64,000 nucleotides of DNA from Thalassospira indica (GTDB lineage: Bacteria > Pseudomonadota > Alphaproteobacteria > Rhodospirillales > Thalassospiraceae): the NCBI RefSeq assembly GCF_003403095.1, contig NZ_CP031555.1:1654001-1718000 (forward strand), in the 5' to 3' direction. The translations under genes were made by a program, and so were the position numbers. This document shows, in pieces, positions 44,927-53,637 of this stretch. The notes beneath the pieces were generated by a model that was given only the letters and a program-made list of their open reading frames with translations, was not told where the DNA came from and searched no databases. The number at the start of each line of letters is the position of its first letter. Positions within the stretch are counted from its first letter, which is position 1.

Positions 44927-45016
44927 TAATGGTTGAATTGGCGGTGTTTATAGTGTGGTGCGCTGCAGCAATTAATTTGTTCACCTAAAATAATATTAAA
45001 AGAGACAGGGAACGTT

Positions 45017-45778
45017 ATGACAGCGAGTTATCACGACATTGACGGTAAATCCGTGCTTGTAACCGGCGGTGCATCCGGGATTGGCGCCTCGATCGTGCGC
45101 GCATTCTGTGCGCAGGGCGCGCGGGTCGGGTTCTTCGATATCGATGATGCCGCCGCGCAAAAACTGATCGCCTCCATAAAGGAAGAGCACGGCGTAACCC
45201 CGATCTACAAATCGCTCGATTTGCGCAACCAATCATCTATTTCCGATGCGGTTCGCGACATGTCGGTTGCGATTGGTCCGATTGACGTTCTGGTAAACAA
45301 TGCAGCGCGCGATGATCGGCATTCGCCCGAAGATATCAGTCCTGACAAGTGGCGTGATGGCCTGGATGTGAACCTGAACCATCATTTCTTCTGTGCCCAG
45401 GCAGTCGCACCGGGCATGAAGGAAAAACGGTGCGGAAGTATTATCAATTTCAGTTCTGTGAGTTATATGATGGGCCTGCCGGATCTGGTAACGTACGAGA
45501 CCGCAAAGGCAGGTATTATTGGCCTCACGCGTGCGCTTGCCCGGGACTGGGGTGAATATGGCATTCGCGTCAATGCGGTGACGCCGGGCTGCATCATGAC
45601 ACAGCGCCAGCTTGATCTTTGGATTTCTCCCGAGGATGAAGAACGCATTCAGGAGCAGCAATGCGTCAAACGCCGGCTGGTGGGGGATGATGTTGCACAG
45701 ATGGTTCTTTTCCTGGCATCTGATGTTTCGTCGGCCTGTTCATCACAGAACTTCATCGTGGATGGCGGCATCGTCTGA
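45017..45778 (+). CDS. xylB: D-xylose (aldopentose) 1-dehydrogenase, SDR family (XylB type)
   Basis: This 253-aa SDR has nucleotide motif TGGASGIG, then DID after strand 2 (favouring NAD), NNAARDDRH, and catalytic S147, Y160 and K164 in YETAKAG. The NNAxxDDRH, YETAKAGI-GLTRALAR and PG-I-T-RQ segments closely follow Caulobacter XylB, which oxidises xylose to the lactone. AGGGA lies six bases before the ATG. It begins the plus-strand unit with the long IlvD/Edd protein, divergent from the sugar importer. No lactonase gene is seen nearby. Confidence 0.87.
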   Translation: MTASYHDIDGKSVLVTGGASGIGASIVRAFCAQGARVGFFDIDDAAAQKLIASIKEEHGVTPIYKSLDLRNQSSISDAVRDMSVAIGPIDVLVNNAARDDRHSPEDISPDKWRDGLDVNLNHHFFCAQAVAPGMKEKRCGSIINFSSVSYMMGLPDLVTYETAKAGIIGLTRALARDWGEYGIRVNAVTPGCIMTQRQLDLWISPEDEERIQEQQCVKRRLVGDDVAQMVLFLASDVSSACSSQNFIVDGGIV

Positions 45779-45851
45779 TCGTGTGTTTCGACGGGTGCCA
45801 AGACCGCTGCGCACCCCGAGACCACTGCTCTAACTTGGAAAAAAACAGTAT

Positions 45852-48014
45852 ATGTCGCCTGCAAATATCTCTGATCAGCCAATCATCATCGATGAAAAAG
45901 CCAACCCGTATCGCGACTGCATTCAGGGGCTCGCCAACCAGCCGATCACAGTCGTCCGGTTGCTGCGCGATGCTGTGAACGAAAACCCGGTTGTGGCCAG
46001 TAGTCGCAATTTTGCCGTTCCTGAAATCAAGGACGTGGTCGGGCGTCTGGTGGAAAACCGCCCGCGCATTGCGATCATTGCCGGCGCGCCGGATCATCCG
46101 GCCCATCTTCTGGATCGTCCGCAGGCCCTGATGGCGGCACTGCGCATTTGGGAAATGGGCGGGGTTCCGTTCCTGTTCCATGTGCCGGTGATTTGCGATG
46201 GCACCGCGCAAAACAATATCGGACAAAGCTATTCACTGGCATCGCGCAACCATACTGCGGCGGCGGTCAATATCACCTTTGAAGGCCACAGTTATCACGC
46301 GGCCTATGTGATTGCCGGCTGCGACAAATCACCTGCCGCTGTGGTGGCTGGTCTGGCAGCGGCCGATCATGCACGTGCTTGGCGTGGTGATCAGGCACCG
46401 GTTTGGGCAGTGTTTGCACCGTCGCATGTTCTTAAAGGCGGTGAAATTCCCGAAGGCACGCGTCGGTTGCTCGATAAAATCGCCGCTGACTCCGATGCCG
46501 CCGGGCATGATGACCTTGGTGGCGATATCCGCGAAAACATGCGCTATATCCTGCAATGCACGTCGGACGAGGCGTTTGCAGGGTTGCTCGAACGTGCCCG
46601 GCTTCTGGGAATTATCGACGGGGCACTTGAACGTCGGGTTCTGGACGAACTGGCAACCGCGACCTGTGACTCCAAGGGCGGCATTTGTGCCTTTAACGGG
46701 ACAGGCAATTCGTCGCGTACCATGTTGGCGGCGTTCGGTTTGACCCCACCGGAGCTGGAATTGCTGACTGATGTACCACCGTTTGAGGCGGTGGCCGCAG
46801 GGATCGATGCCCTGTTTGGTGTTTTCAACAAACCGGAATATGCGATTGGCAATCTGCTTAAGGCCAACTTCGCCAATTTCGTGCGTGTTCATAATGCCAC
46901 GGGATCGAGCAGTAACATGCTTTTGCATCTGCCATTCATGATGCGCTATGCCGGTTTTGATATCTCGATTGATGATTATCAGGATGTGCGCACCAAAACG
47001 CCGGTGCCGGAAATTTTCGCCCACAGCCTGACGGAAAACCGCGACACTTTTGTTTTGGCGCAGCAAATGGCCGAAGGCAAAAATCGCGGCATGGAAAGCA
47101 TCTATCGCATTCTGGCCGATCTTGGTGTGGCGATGGATCTTGATGCACCGACCATCCTTGGGAAAACCTGGGCAGAACGGATTGCCAATCTGGAAAACCC
47201 GGTTGATCTCTCCCTTGGCGATGCATCGGTCATTCGCGCCAACCCGGTCCGGCAGCGTTCGGGTGTAGATGTCCTGACTGGCAGTTTCTTTGAAAACTGT
47301 GCGGTCAAAACTTCGGGTATGAGCGACCGGTTATTGTCGCACTTTGATGATCATGTTTTCATCGTGCGCTATTACGAAAACGAACATGTCTGTAATGCTG
47401 ACTTTGCCTCGCCCGATTTGATTACACGCCTGATTGAAACCGATGGCGTTGATGAAGAACTGATTGCGGCAGTCGTGCGTCGGAATGGTGGAAACCGCGT
47501 TGATATGAATGCGCCAAAGGACATGTTCGAGCAGGGCCATCTGTCCTTTGCCTTCGTCATTGGCGGGCAGGGGCCGGAAGCCTATGGCATGCCGGAAATG
47601 TTTTCGCCGTCACAGAACTTGCGCCATCACCGCATTCTCGAAGCCTCATCGATGCTGATCACCGATGGCCGCTATTCCGGGGTGACCAAGGGTGCCTGCA
47701 TCGGCCATATGGTGCCCGAGGCCTTTACAGGTGGTGCAATCGGCTATCTTAAGGATGGCGATGTGCTGCGTCTTGATCTGACCGGGCTAACGCTGGATTG
47801 GCTCGATCCCGAGGCATTCAAACGCGGGGAAGAGGTCGCATCCGATCCCCGCGACATTGCCGATCGCAAGCCGGTATTTGATGCACGGTTCAAACGCATG
47901 GCCGATCGCCAGTGTGATATCGCCGCAAGCAACGTTTTGGACGCGATTGGCAATGCCGCACGCGGGATTGTGCCGCGTGCTGTCGATCGTCGGGCAACCA
48001 AATCCTGGCGCTAA
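45852..48014 (+). CDS. Long IlvD/Edd-family dehydratase, probable xylonate/pentonate dehydratase
   Basis: At 720 aa this is much longer than the usual 570-600 of the family. The three cluster-type cysteines are C115 (VICDGT), C157 (AGCDKS) and C279 (ICAFNGTGNSSR), so an iron-sulfur cluster is possible, but each motif departs from the standard: the first is CDG rather than CN, and the TANTM consensus is replaced by GTGNSSR. The insertion between 180 and 270 is unlike the GTC-containing segment of arabinonate dehydratases. The C-terminus (SSMLITDGRYSGVTKGACIGHMVPEA) is clear family. It follows a XylB-like gene by 74 bases, suggesting pentonate dehydration, though no substrate is established. 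Confidence 0.78.
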   Translation: MSPANISDQPIIIDEKANPYRDCIQGLANQPITVVRLLRDAVNENPVVASSRNFAVPEIKDVVGRLVENRPRIAIIAGAPDHPAHLLDRPQALMAALRIWEMGGVPFLFHVPVICDGTAQNNIGQSYSLASRNHTAAAVNITFEGHSYHAAYVIAGCDKSPAAVVAGLAAADHARAWRGDQAPVWAVFAPSHVLKGGEIPEGTRRLLDKIAADSDAAGHDDLGGDIRENMRYILQCTSDEAFAGLLERARLLGIIDGALERRVLDELATATCDSKGGICAFNGTGNSSRTMLAAFGLTPPELELLTDVPPFEAVAAGIDALFGVFNKPEYAIGNLLKANFANFVRVHNATGSSSNMLLHLPFMMRYAGFDISIDDYQDVRTKTPVPEIFAHSLTENRDTFVLAQQMAEGKNRGMESIYRILADLGVAMDLDAPTILGKTWAERIANLENPVDLSLGDASVIRANPVRQRSGVDVLTGSFFENCAVKTSGMSDRLLSHFDDHVFIVRYYENEHVCNADFASPDLITRLIETDGVDEELIAAVVRRNGGNRVDMNAPKDMFEQGHLSFAFVIGGQGPEAYGMPEMFSPSQNLRHHRILEASSMLITDGRYSGVTKGACIGHMVPEAFTGGAIGYLKDGDVLRLDLTGLTLDWLDPEAFKRGEEVASDPRDIADRKPVFDARFKRMADRQCDIAASNVLDAIGNAARGIVPRAVDRRATKSWR

Positions 48015-48045
48015 GCCGCACGTTTTCGCGCGATCCAAAATGCAA

Positions 48046-48079
48046 AACGCCCCGTGCCGCAATGGCCGGGGCGTTTTTT
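48046..48079. terminator. Bidirectional intrinsic terminator
   Basis: AACGCCCCG (48046-48054) and CGGGGCGTT (48067-48075) form a nine-pair stem followed by a T-run on the plus strand and a T-rich tract on the minus strand, between the convergent dehydratase and purU genes. Confidence 0.92.
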
Positions 48080-48099
48080 CGTTTGTGCGCGGCGGGTCG

Positions 48100-48984
48100 T
48101 TATCCCATGCGTTCCGATGCATAACTTCCCGGGCTTGGCGGGAAGACAATCGTGCGGTTACCGTTGATGAACGAACGGTGATGGATATGGGCATGCACCG
48201 CACGCGCCAGAACCTGACTTTCGACATCACGACCGATGGATACATAATCGGCAGAGTTCTGGGCATGGGTAATGCGGGCAATGTCCTGCTCGATGATCGG
48301 GCCTTCATCAAGGTCGGCGGTCACATAATGCGCGGTTGCCCCAATCAGTTTGACCCCGCGTTCATAGGCCTGACGATAAGGGTTGGCGCCTTTGAAACTT
48401 GGCAGGAAGGAATGGTGGATATTGATGATCTTGCCGCTCATTTTCTTGCACAGGCTGTCAGACAGAACCTGCATGTAGCGGGCCAGAACGATCAGTTCGA
48501 CGTTATAGTCAGAAACAACATCAAGAAGTTTTTTCTCGGCTTCGGGCTTGTTGTCCTTGGTCACCGGGATGTGGTGGAAGGGAATGTCGTGATTAACGAC
48601 AACCTTCTGATAATCAAGGTGGTTTGACACCACGCCAACGATATCAATCGGAAGCGCACCAATTTTCCAACGATACAGCAGATCGTTCAGGCAATGACCA
48701 AACCGCGACACCATCAGAAGAACCTTCATCTTCTCGGAGCTGTCATGGATTTCGTACTTCATGCCAAGTTCTGCTGCCGGACCCTCAAAGCCTGCAATCA
48801 GGGTTTCCTGATCAACACCTTCTTCGCTGACGAAGGCAACCCGCATAAAGAACAAGCCGGTTTCTTGGTCGTCAAACTGGGAGCTATCGGTAATGTTGCA
48901 GCCATTTTCGGCCAAATAGGTCGAAATAGCAGCAACCACCCCGCGCTGAGAATCGCAGGAAACAGTCAGAACGTAGCTTTTCAT
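48100..48984 (-). CDS. purU: Formyltetrahydrofolate deformylase
   Basis: This 294-aa protein has an N-terminal ACT domain (about 1-85) and a formyltransferase domain with catalytic residues in NIHHSFLPSFKGANPY and TADLDEGPII. PurU hydrolyses 10-formyl-tetrahydrofolate to formate and free folate. Here it is downstream of gmaS and mgs genes, in a cluster where demethylation loads C1 units on folate; it would release formate for the Fds formate dehydrogenase. It lies 82 bases after gmaS on the same strand. Confidence 0.95.
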   Translation of the reverse strand: MKSYVLTVSCDSQRGVVAAISTYLAENGCNITDSSQFDDQETGLFFMRVAFVSEEGVDQETLIAGFEGPAAELGMKYEIHDSSEKMKVLLMVSRFGHCLNDLLYRWKIGALPIDIVGVVSNHLDYQKVVVNHDIPFHHIPVTKDNKPEAEKKLLDVVSDYNVELIVLARYMQVLSDSLCKKMSGKIINIHHSFLPSFKGANPYRQAYERGVKLIGATAHYVTADLDEGPIIEQDIARITHAQNSADYVSIGRDVESQVLARAVHAHIHHRSFINGNRTIVFPPSPGSYASERMG

Positions 48985-49066
48985 CGCGTCTGGCTTTCTC
49001 GTTTGGAATAATCAAAAATTGCCCGGCCCCGTCCATCGGGGAATGAGATAAGGCCGGGCAGAAACA

Positions 49067-50371
49067 TTAAATATCAAGTGTGTTCTCACGTTCCCAGCGG
49101 GAAAAGTGAGAAACGTAAGAATTCCACTCGGTTTGTTTGAGTTTGAGATAGGCACTTGAAAATTCCTTGCCCATCGCAAGTTGCAGCTCTTCGTTAGAGC
49201 CCATTTCACGCAGGGCATCGAGCAGGTTCAATGGCAGACGCGGTGCATCCTTGATCGAATGCCCTTCCTTGTACATGTCGATATCGTAATGTGGTCCCGG
49301 ATCGGCATTGGTTGCCATGCCATCAAGGCCCGCTGCAATGATCACGGCCTGAAGAAGATACGGGTTGGTTGCCCCGTCGGGCAGGCGCAATTCAAAGCGC
49401 CCAGGCCCCGGAACGCGGACCATGTGCGTGCGGTTGTTGCCCGTCCATGTCACTGTGTTCGGGGCCCAGGTTGCACCTGACATGGTGCGCGGCGCATTGA
49501 TACGCTTATAGGAATTGACCGTCGGGTTGGTGATCACCGCCATGGCAGAGGCATGCTTCATGATGCCGCCAAGGAAAGTTTTGCCCTTGGCTGACAGGCC
49601 AAATGGCATGTCATCATCGGCAAAGGCATTGGCACCGTCAGTGTCCCAGACCGACACATGACAGTGGCAGCCATTGCCGGTTAATCCCGGGAAGGGCTTT
49701 GGCATAAAGGTCGCGCGCAGGCCGTGCTTTTCGGCAATTGATTTGACCATGAACTTGAAAAACGAATGCTTGTCTGCGGTTTTAAGCGCGTCATCAAATT
49801 CCCAGTTCATTTCAAACTGGCCGTTGGCATCTTCGTGGTCGTTCTGATACGCACCCCAGCCGAGTTCAAGCATATAGTCGCAAATCTCGGCGATAACGTC
49901 ATAGCGACGCATGACCGCCTGCTGGTCATAGCACGGCTTTTCGGCGGTATCTGCCGGGTCGGAGATTTCCGAACCATCGGTGGTGATCAGGAAGAATTCC
50001 GCCTCAACCCCGGTTTTGACATTGAGGCCAAGTTCGGCGGCCTTGGCGATCTGGGCTTTCAGGACATTACGCGGTGCCTGTTCGACTGGTGTGCCTTCCA
50101 TGATGCAATCGGCTGCGACCCAGGCGACTTCCGGTTTCCAGGGCAACTGGATGACAGAGCTAGGATCAGGAATGGCAAACATGTCGGGGTGGGCCGGGCT
50201 CAGGTCAAGCCAGGTGGCAAAGCCCGCAAAGCCTGCACCGTCTTCCTGCATGTCGGCGATTGCCTGGGTCGGGACAAGTTTTGCGCGCTGACCGCCAAAC
50301 AGGTCGGTAAAGCTGATCATAAAGTATTTGATGCCGCGTTCCCGGGCAAATGCTGATAGATCCTTGGTCAT
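49067..50371 (-). CDS. gmaS: Gamma-glutamylmethylamide synthetase (glutamine synthetase-like)
   Basis: This 434-aa protein of the glutamine synthetase family (type III-like, GlnT/GmaS group) joins glutamate and monomethylamine with ATP to gamma-glutamylmethylamide. EAEFFL, GNGCHCHVS and RFELRLPDGATNPY are active-site blocks of the family. By sequence it could be called glutamine synthetase, but its neighbours (three Mgs-type genes upstream, Dmm, Tmm and Tdm next door) point to GmaS. The start at 50371 has AGGGGA about seven bases upstream; the longer frame to 50404 adds 11 residues without support. It follows mgsC by 86 bases. Confidence 0.93.
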   Translation of the reverse strand: MTKDLSAFARERGIKYFMISFTDLFGGQRAKLVPTQAIADMQEDGAGFAGFATWLDLSPAHPDMFAIPDPSSVIQLPWKPEVAWVAADCIMEGTPVEQAPRNVLKAQIAKAAELGLNVKTGVEAEFFLITTDGSEISDPADTAEKPCYDQQAVMRRYDVIAEICDYMLELGWGAYQNDHEDANGQFEMNWEFDDALKTADKHSFFKFMVKSIAEKHGLRATFMPKPFPGLTGNGCHCHVSVWDTDGANAFADDDMPFGLSAKGKTFLGGIMKHASAMAVITNPTVNSYKRINAPRTMSGATWAPNTVTWTGNNRTHMVRVPGPGRFELRLPDGATNPYLLQAVIIAAGLDGMATNADPGPHYDIDMYKEGHSIKDAPRLPLNLLDALREMGSNEELQLAMGKEFSSAYLKLKQTEWNSYVSHFSRWERENTLDI

Positions 50372-50457
50372 CGAAGTCCCCTGACGAATTTTATGCAGTG
50401 CCAACCGTTATCCCGGCGTACCAAAAGGCACACCGGGTCGGGTGGTGCGTTAATGTT

Positions 50458-51786
50458 CTAGAATCCTCCCTGACCGGGAATCCAGTTGGTCCCGGCAAGC
50501 GGTACACCCGCCATGGCGGCCGCTTCGATATTAAGTGCACAGAGATCCTCGGGTTCGAGGTTGTGCACATGATTTTTGCCGCAGGCGCGCGCAATTGTTT
50601 GCGCTTCAAGGGTCATGACCTTCAGATAGTTGGCCAGTCGCCGCCCGGCGGCAATCGGGTCAACCCGTTTCATCAGGTCGGCATCCTGTGTCGTGATGCC
50701 TGCGGGATCACGACCTTCATGCCAGTCATCATAGGCACCAGCGGTGGTGCCAAGTTGGTTATAGTCTGCTTCCCATTTCGGGTCGTTGTCACCAATCGCG
50801 ACAAGGGCGGCGGTGCCGATGGAAACCGCATCCGCACCAAGGGCAAGCGCCTTGGCAACATCGGCACCATTTCGGATGCCGCCCGATACGATCAACTGTA
50901 CTTTGCGGTGCATGCCCATGTCTTGCAATGCTTTCACCGCCGGGCGGATGCAGGCAAGGGTCGGCTGGCCGACATGTTCAATGAACACTTCCTGGGTTGC
51001 GGCCGTGCCGCCCTGCATCCCATCAAGCACGATGACATCTGCCCCGGCCTTGATGGCAAGGGCGACGTCATAATAGGGGCGTGCGCCACCGACCTTGATA
51101 AAGATCGGCTTTTCCCAATCGGTGATTTCGCGAAGTTCCTGAATTTTGATCTCAAGATCATCCGGGCCGGTCCAGTCAGGATGGCGGCAGGCGGAACGCT
51201 GATCAATGCCCATCGGCAAGTTACGCATTTCAGCCACACGGTCCGAGATTTTCTGCCCCAGCAGCATACCGCCACCGCCCGGTTTTGCGCCCTGACCAAT
51301 AACGATTTCAATCGCATCGGCACGTTTCAGATCGCGCGGGTTCATGCCGTAACGTGACGGCAAATACTGATAGACAAGTTGGGTGGAATGGCCGCGCTCT
51401 TCCTCGGTCATGCCGCCGTCACCCGTCGTGGTCGATGTGCCCGCTGCAGACGCACCGCGGCCAAGCGCCTCTTTGGCCGGACCGGACAGGGAGCCAAAGC
51501 TCATGCCGGCAATGGTGATCGGAATTTTAAGCTCGATCGGTTTCTTTGCAAACCGGGTGCCAAGCGTGACGCCGGTTTCGCATTTCTCACGATACCCTTC
51601 CAGCGGGTAGCGCGACATCGATGCGCCCAGAAACAACAGGTCATCAAAATGCGGGACCTTGCGTTTGGCACCACCGCCACGGATGTCGTAGATGCCCGTC
51701 GCAGCTGCGCGGCGGATTTCCGAAAGGGTGTAGTCATCAAAGGTTGCCGATTTACGCGGCGTCGTAACGGGATTTTTGTAGCTCAT
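50458..51786 (-). CDS. mgsC: N-methylglutamate synthase subunit C (glutamate synthase FMN domain-like)
   Basis: This 442-aa protein resembles the FMN-binding domain of glutamate synthase: AGMSFGSLSGPAKEALGRGASAAGTSTTTGDGGM, GQGAKPGGGGML, and GGIRNGADVAKALALGADAVSIGTAAL. In the MgsABC complex it makes N-methylglutamate from 2-oxoglutarate and the methylamide group of gamma-glutamylmethylamide. GlxD of rhizobia is the same family; the gmaS neighbour supports MgsC. AGGA lies seven to eight bases before ATG 51786. It is 66 bases after mgsB. Confidence 0.92.
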   Translation of the reverse strand: MSYKNPVTTPRKSATFDDYTLSEIRRAAATGIYDIRGGGAKRKVPHFDDLLFLGASMSRYPLEGYREKCETGVTLGTRFAKKPIELKIPITIAGMSFGSLSGPAKEALGRGASAAGTSTTTGDGGMTEEERGHSTQLVYQYLPSRYGMNPRDLKRADAIEIVIGQGAKPGGGGMLLGQKISDRVAEMRNLPMGIDQRSACRHPDWTGPDDLEIKIQELREITDWEKPIFIKVGGARPYYDVALAIKAGADVIVLDGMQGGTAATQEVFIEHVGQPTLACIRPAVKALQDMGMHRKVQLIVSGGIRNGADVAKALALGADAVSIGTAALVAIGDNDPKWEADYNQLGTTAGAYDDWHEGRDPAGITTQDADLMKRVDPIAAGRRLANYLKVMTLEAQTIARACGKNHVHNLEPEDLCALNIEAAAMAGVPLAGTNWIPGQGGF

Positions 51787-51852
51787 CTTCTGATCCTGTC
51801 TTTGGGCTGAACCGCAGCGTTTGCATCGTTGGGCCGGGTTCAGCGTGCCGCA

Positions 51853-52539
51853 TCAATAGGCGTCGAAATTATCGACATTGAAGTTGTAAAGCGTCCTGGC
51901 AGAGCCATATCGCGTGAATTCTTCGGGCTTCACATCCGCGATGCCTGCATCTGCAAGAAGCTTGGTCAGAAGGTCGATATGCTCAGTGCGCATTTCCTTT
52001 TTCTCGCAATCGGCACCAAGGCTTTTGACCGTGCCGCGCACAAAAAGGCGTGCTTCATAAAGTGAATCACCCAGCGCATCACCAGCATCGCCCAGAACAA
52101 CAAGGTTGCCCGACTGCGCCATAAAGGCCGACATGTGGCCGATATTGCCCTTAACGACGATATCGACACCTTTCATCGAAATGCCGCAACGTGACGATGC
52201 ATTGCCTTCGATCACCAGCAACCCGCCATGGGCGGTGGCCCCGGCATACTGGCTGGCATCGCCCTTGATCACGACTTTGCCCGACATCATGTTTTCGGCC
52301 ACACCCGGACCGGCATTGCCATTGACCGTGACGGTGGCCTGTTCGTTCATGCCGGCACAGTAATAACCGACGCTACCATTAATCGTGACATTGACCGGTG
52401 CGTCGATACCGACAGCTACGGCATGCGCGCCGCGCGGATTGGTAATTTCGAAATCCTCAGGCACACCACTTTTATCAAGCGCATGAAGCGCCTGATTGAG
52501 CGCGCGCAGTTCGGTGGTTGCAAGATCAAACACTGGCAT
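51853..52539 (-). CDS. mgsB: N-methylglutamate synthase subunit B (GXGXG domain)
   Basis: This 228-aa protein is the GXGXG beta-helix domain found at the C-terminus of glutamate synthase large subunit (GlxC type). Repeated NVTINGSVGYYCAGMNEQATVTVNGNAGPGVAENMMSG-type turns make the helix. It bridges the amidotransferase and FMN subunits in MgsABC. AGGAAGGA precedes the start. It lies 83 bases after mgsA. Confidence 0.92.
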   Translation of the reverse strand: MPVFDLATTELRALNQALHALDKSGVPEDFEITNPRGAHAVAVGIDAPVNVTINGSVGYYCAGMNEQATVTVNGNAGPGVAENMMSGKVVIKGDASQYAGATAHGGLLVIEGNASSRCGISMKGVDIVVKGNIGHMSAFMAQSGNLVVLGDAGDALGDSLYEARLFVRGTVKSLGADCEKKEMRTEHIDLLTKLLADAGIADVKPEEFTRYGSARTLYNFNVDNFDAY

Positions 52540-52622
52540 TTGTGTTCCTTCCTCATAGGACCGCAGGGTGAGTGCAGTCGGGTCGGTGCGCGCATCGCAG
52601 CAGCCGACAGGGTTCGTGTTAA

Positions 52623-53519
52623 TCAGTGTTCCCAGAAATAAACCGTGGCCGGTTCCGGTTCCCAGACGCGGGCGTCTTCGATGCCCGGCAGGTTGACCAG
52701 TGCACGGTATTCGGAGCCGAATGCGACATAGGCATCGGTTTCCGCCATCACGGCCGGTTTGCAGGCAATCGGATCACGCACAACGCCAAAGCCCGACTTG
52801 GTGCCGACCACAAAGGTGAAGAAGCCATCAAGGTCATCAAGCGCACTTGTCAGGGCCTCGCCCAGGTTTTTGCCCTTGGCCATTTCGCCGGTCAGATAGG
52901 CGGCTGCGACCTCTGAGTCGTTCTGGGTTTCAAGGCGAATGCCTTCGCGGGTCAGTTCGCGGCGAAGGTTGTTGTGGTTCGACAGCGAACCGTTATGCAC
53001 AAGGCATTGGTCCGAACCGGTCGAAAACGGGTGGGCGCCAAGGGTGGTCACCGCACTTTCGGTCGCCATGCGGGTATGGCCGATCCCGTGGGTGCCGCTC
53101 ATGTCGGAAATCTTGAAGCGTTCAAGCACGTCCTTGGGCAGGCCGACTTCCTTGTAAATCTCCATCGCCGTGCCCGTTCCCATGACGCGCACATTCGGAT
53201 GAAGGTCTTCAAGTGCGCTTCGGGTTGCATCAATCTGATCGCTTGAAACCGTAATCACTGCATGGGTGTTTTTGGGCAGGATCGATGCGTTTTTGATCCC
53301 GGCTTTGCGCAGGTCTTCGGTCAGGCCGGCAAAATCTGTTTCCGGTTCCGGAGACTGGATCGTGAGTTTGACCAGATCATTCTGATCTGCGCCATAAATT
53401 GCGATGCCCGCACTATCGGGGCCACGGTCGGTCATGGTCACCAGCATTTCAGACAACAACGCGCCGAGCTGTGGTTCCAGACTTTTATCTTTAAGGAATA
53501 AACCAACAATGCCGCACAT
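52623..53519 (-). CDS. mgsA: N-methylglutamate synthase subunit A (class II glutamine amidotransferase domain)
   Basis: This 298-aa class II amidotransferase begins MCGIVGLF; after loss of Met1 the Cys would be the N-terminal nucleophile. RGPDSAGIAIYG, IGHTRMATESAV and VHNGSLSNHNNLRREL are family blocks (GlxB type). It releases methylamine or ammonia from gamma-glutamylmethylamide for MgsBC. It is the first gene of mgsA-mgsB-mgsC-gmaS-purU. Its only Shine-Dalgarno lies in a hairpin of the leader, so translation may be regulated. Confidence 0.93.
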   Translation of the reverse strand: MCGIVGLFLKDKSLEPQLGALLSEMLVTMTDRGPDSAGIAIYGADQNDLVKLTIQSPEPETDFAGLTEDLRKAGIKNASILPKNTHAVITVSSDQIDATRSALEDLHPNVRVMGTGTAMEIYKEVGLPKDVLERFKISDMSGTHGIGHTRMATESAVTTLGAHPFSTGSDQCLVHNGSLSNHNNLRRELTREGIRLETQNDSEVAAAYLTGEMAKGKNLGEALTSALDDLDGFFTFVVGTKSGFGVVRDPIACKPAVMAETDAYVAFGSEYRALVNLPGIEDARVWEPEPATVYFWEH

Positions 53520-53562
53520 GGCAGGACAGTCTCCATTCTGTTTCTGAAACGGAGACTACCTG
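53520..53562 (-). promoter_or_regulatory. Leader hairpin that covers the mgsA ribosome-binding site
   Basis: On the mgsA mRNA CAGGUAGUCUCC (complement of 53551-53562) can pair with GGAGACUGUCCUG (complement of 53522-53534): AGUCUCC with GGAGACU and CAGG with CCUG, 11 pairs with one small internal loop. The GGAG is the only Shine-Dalgarno and lies 11 bases before the mgsA ATG. This could block ribosome entry until opened. Confidence 0.5.
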
Positions 53563-53637
53563 TTCGCGAATGCGGAATCAACTATGAAGAATAAAAATTT
53601 CTTCTCAGTGAATTGATGTTTTCACCGGAGTGAATGC

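Noticed and set aside
49067..50371. Ordinary glutamine synthetase (glnA) for the gmaS gene
   Set aside because: Family resemblance allows it, but mgsABC, tmm, tdm and dmm neighbours make gamma-glutamylmethylamide synthetase much more likely.
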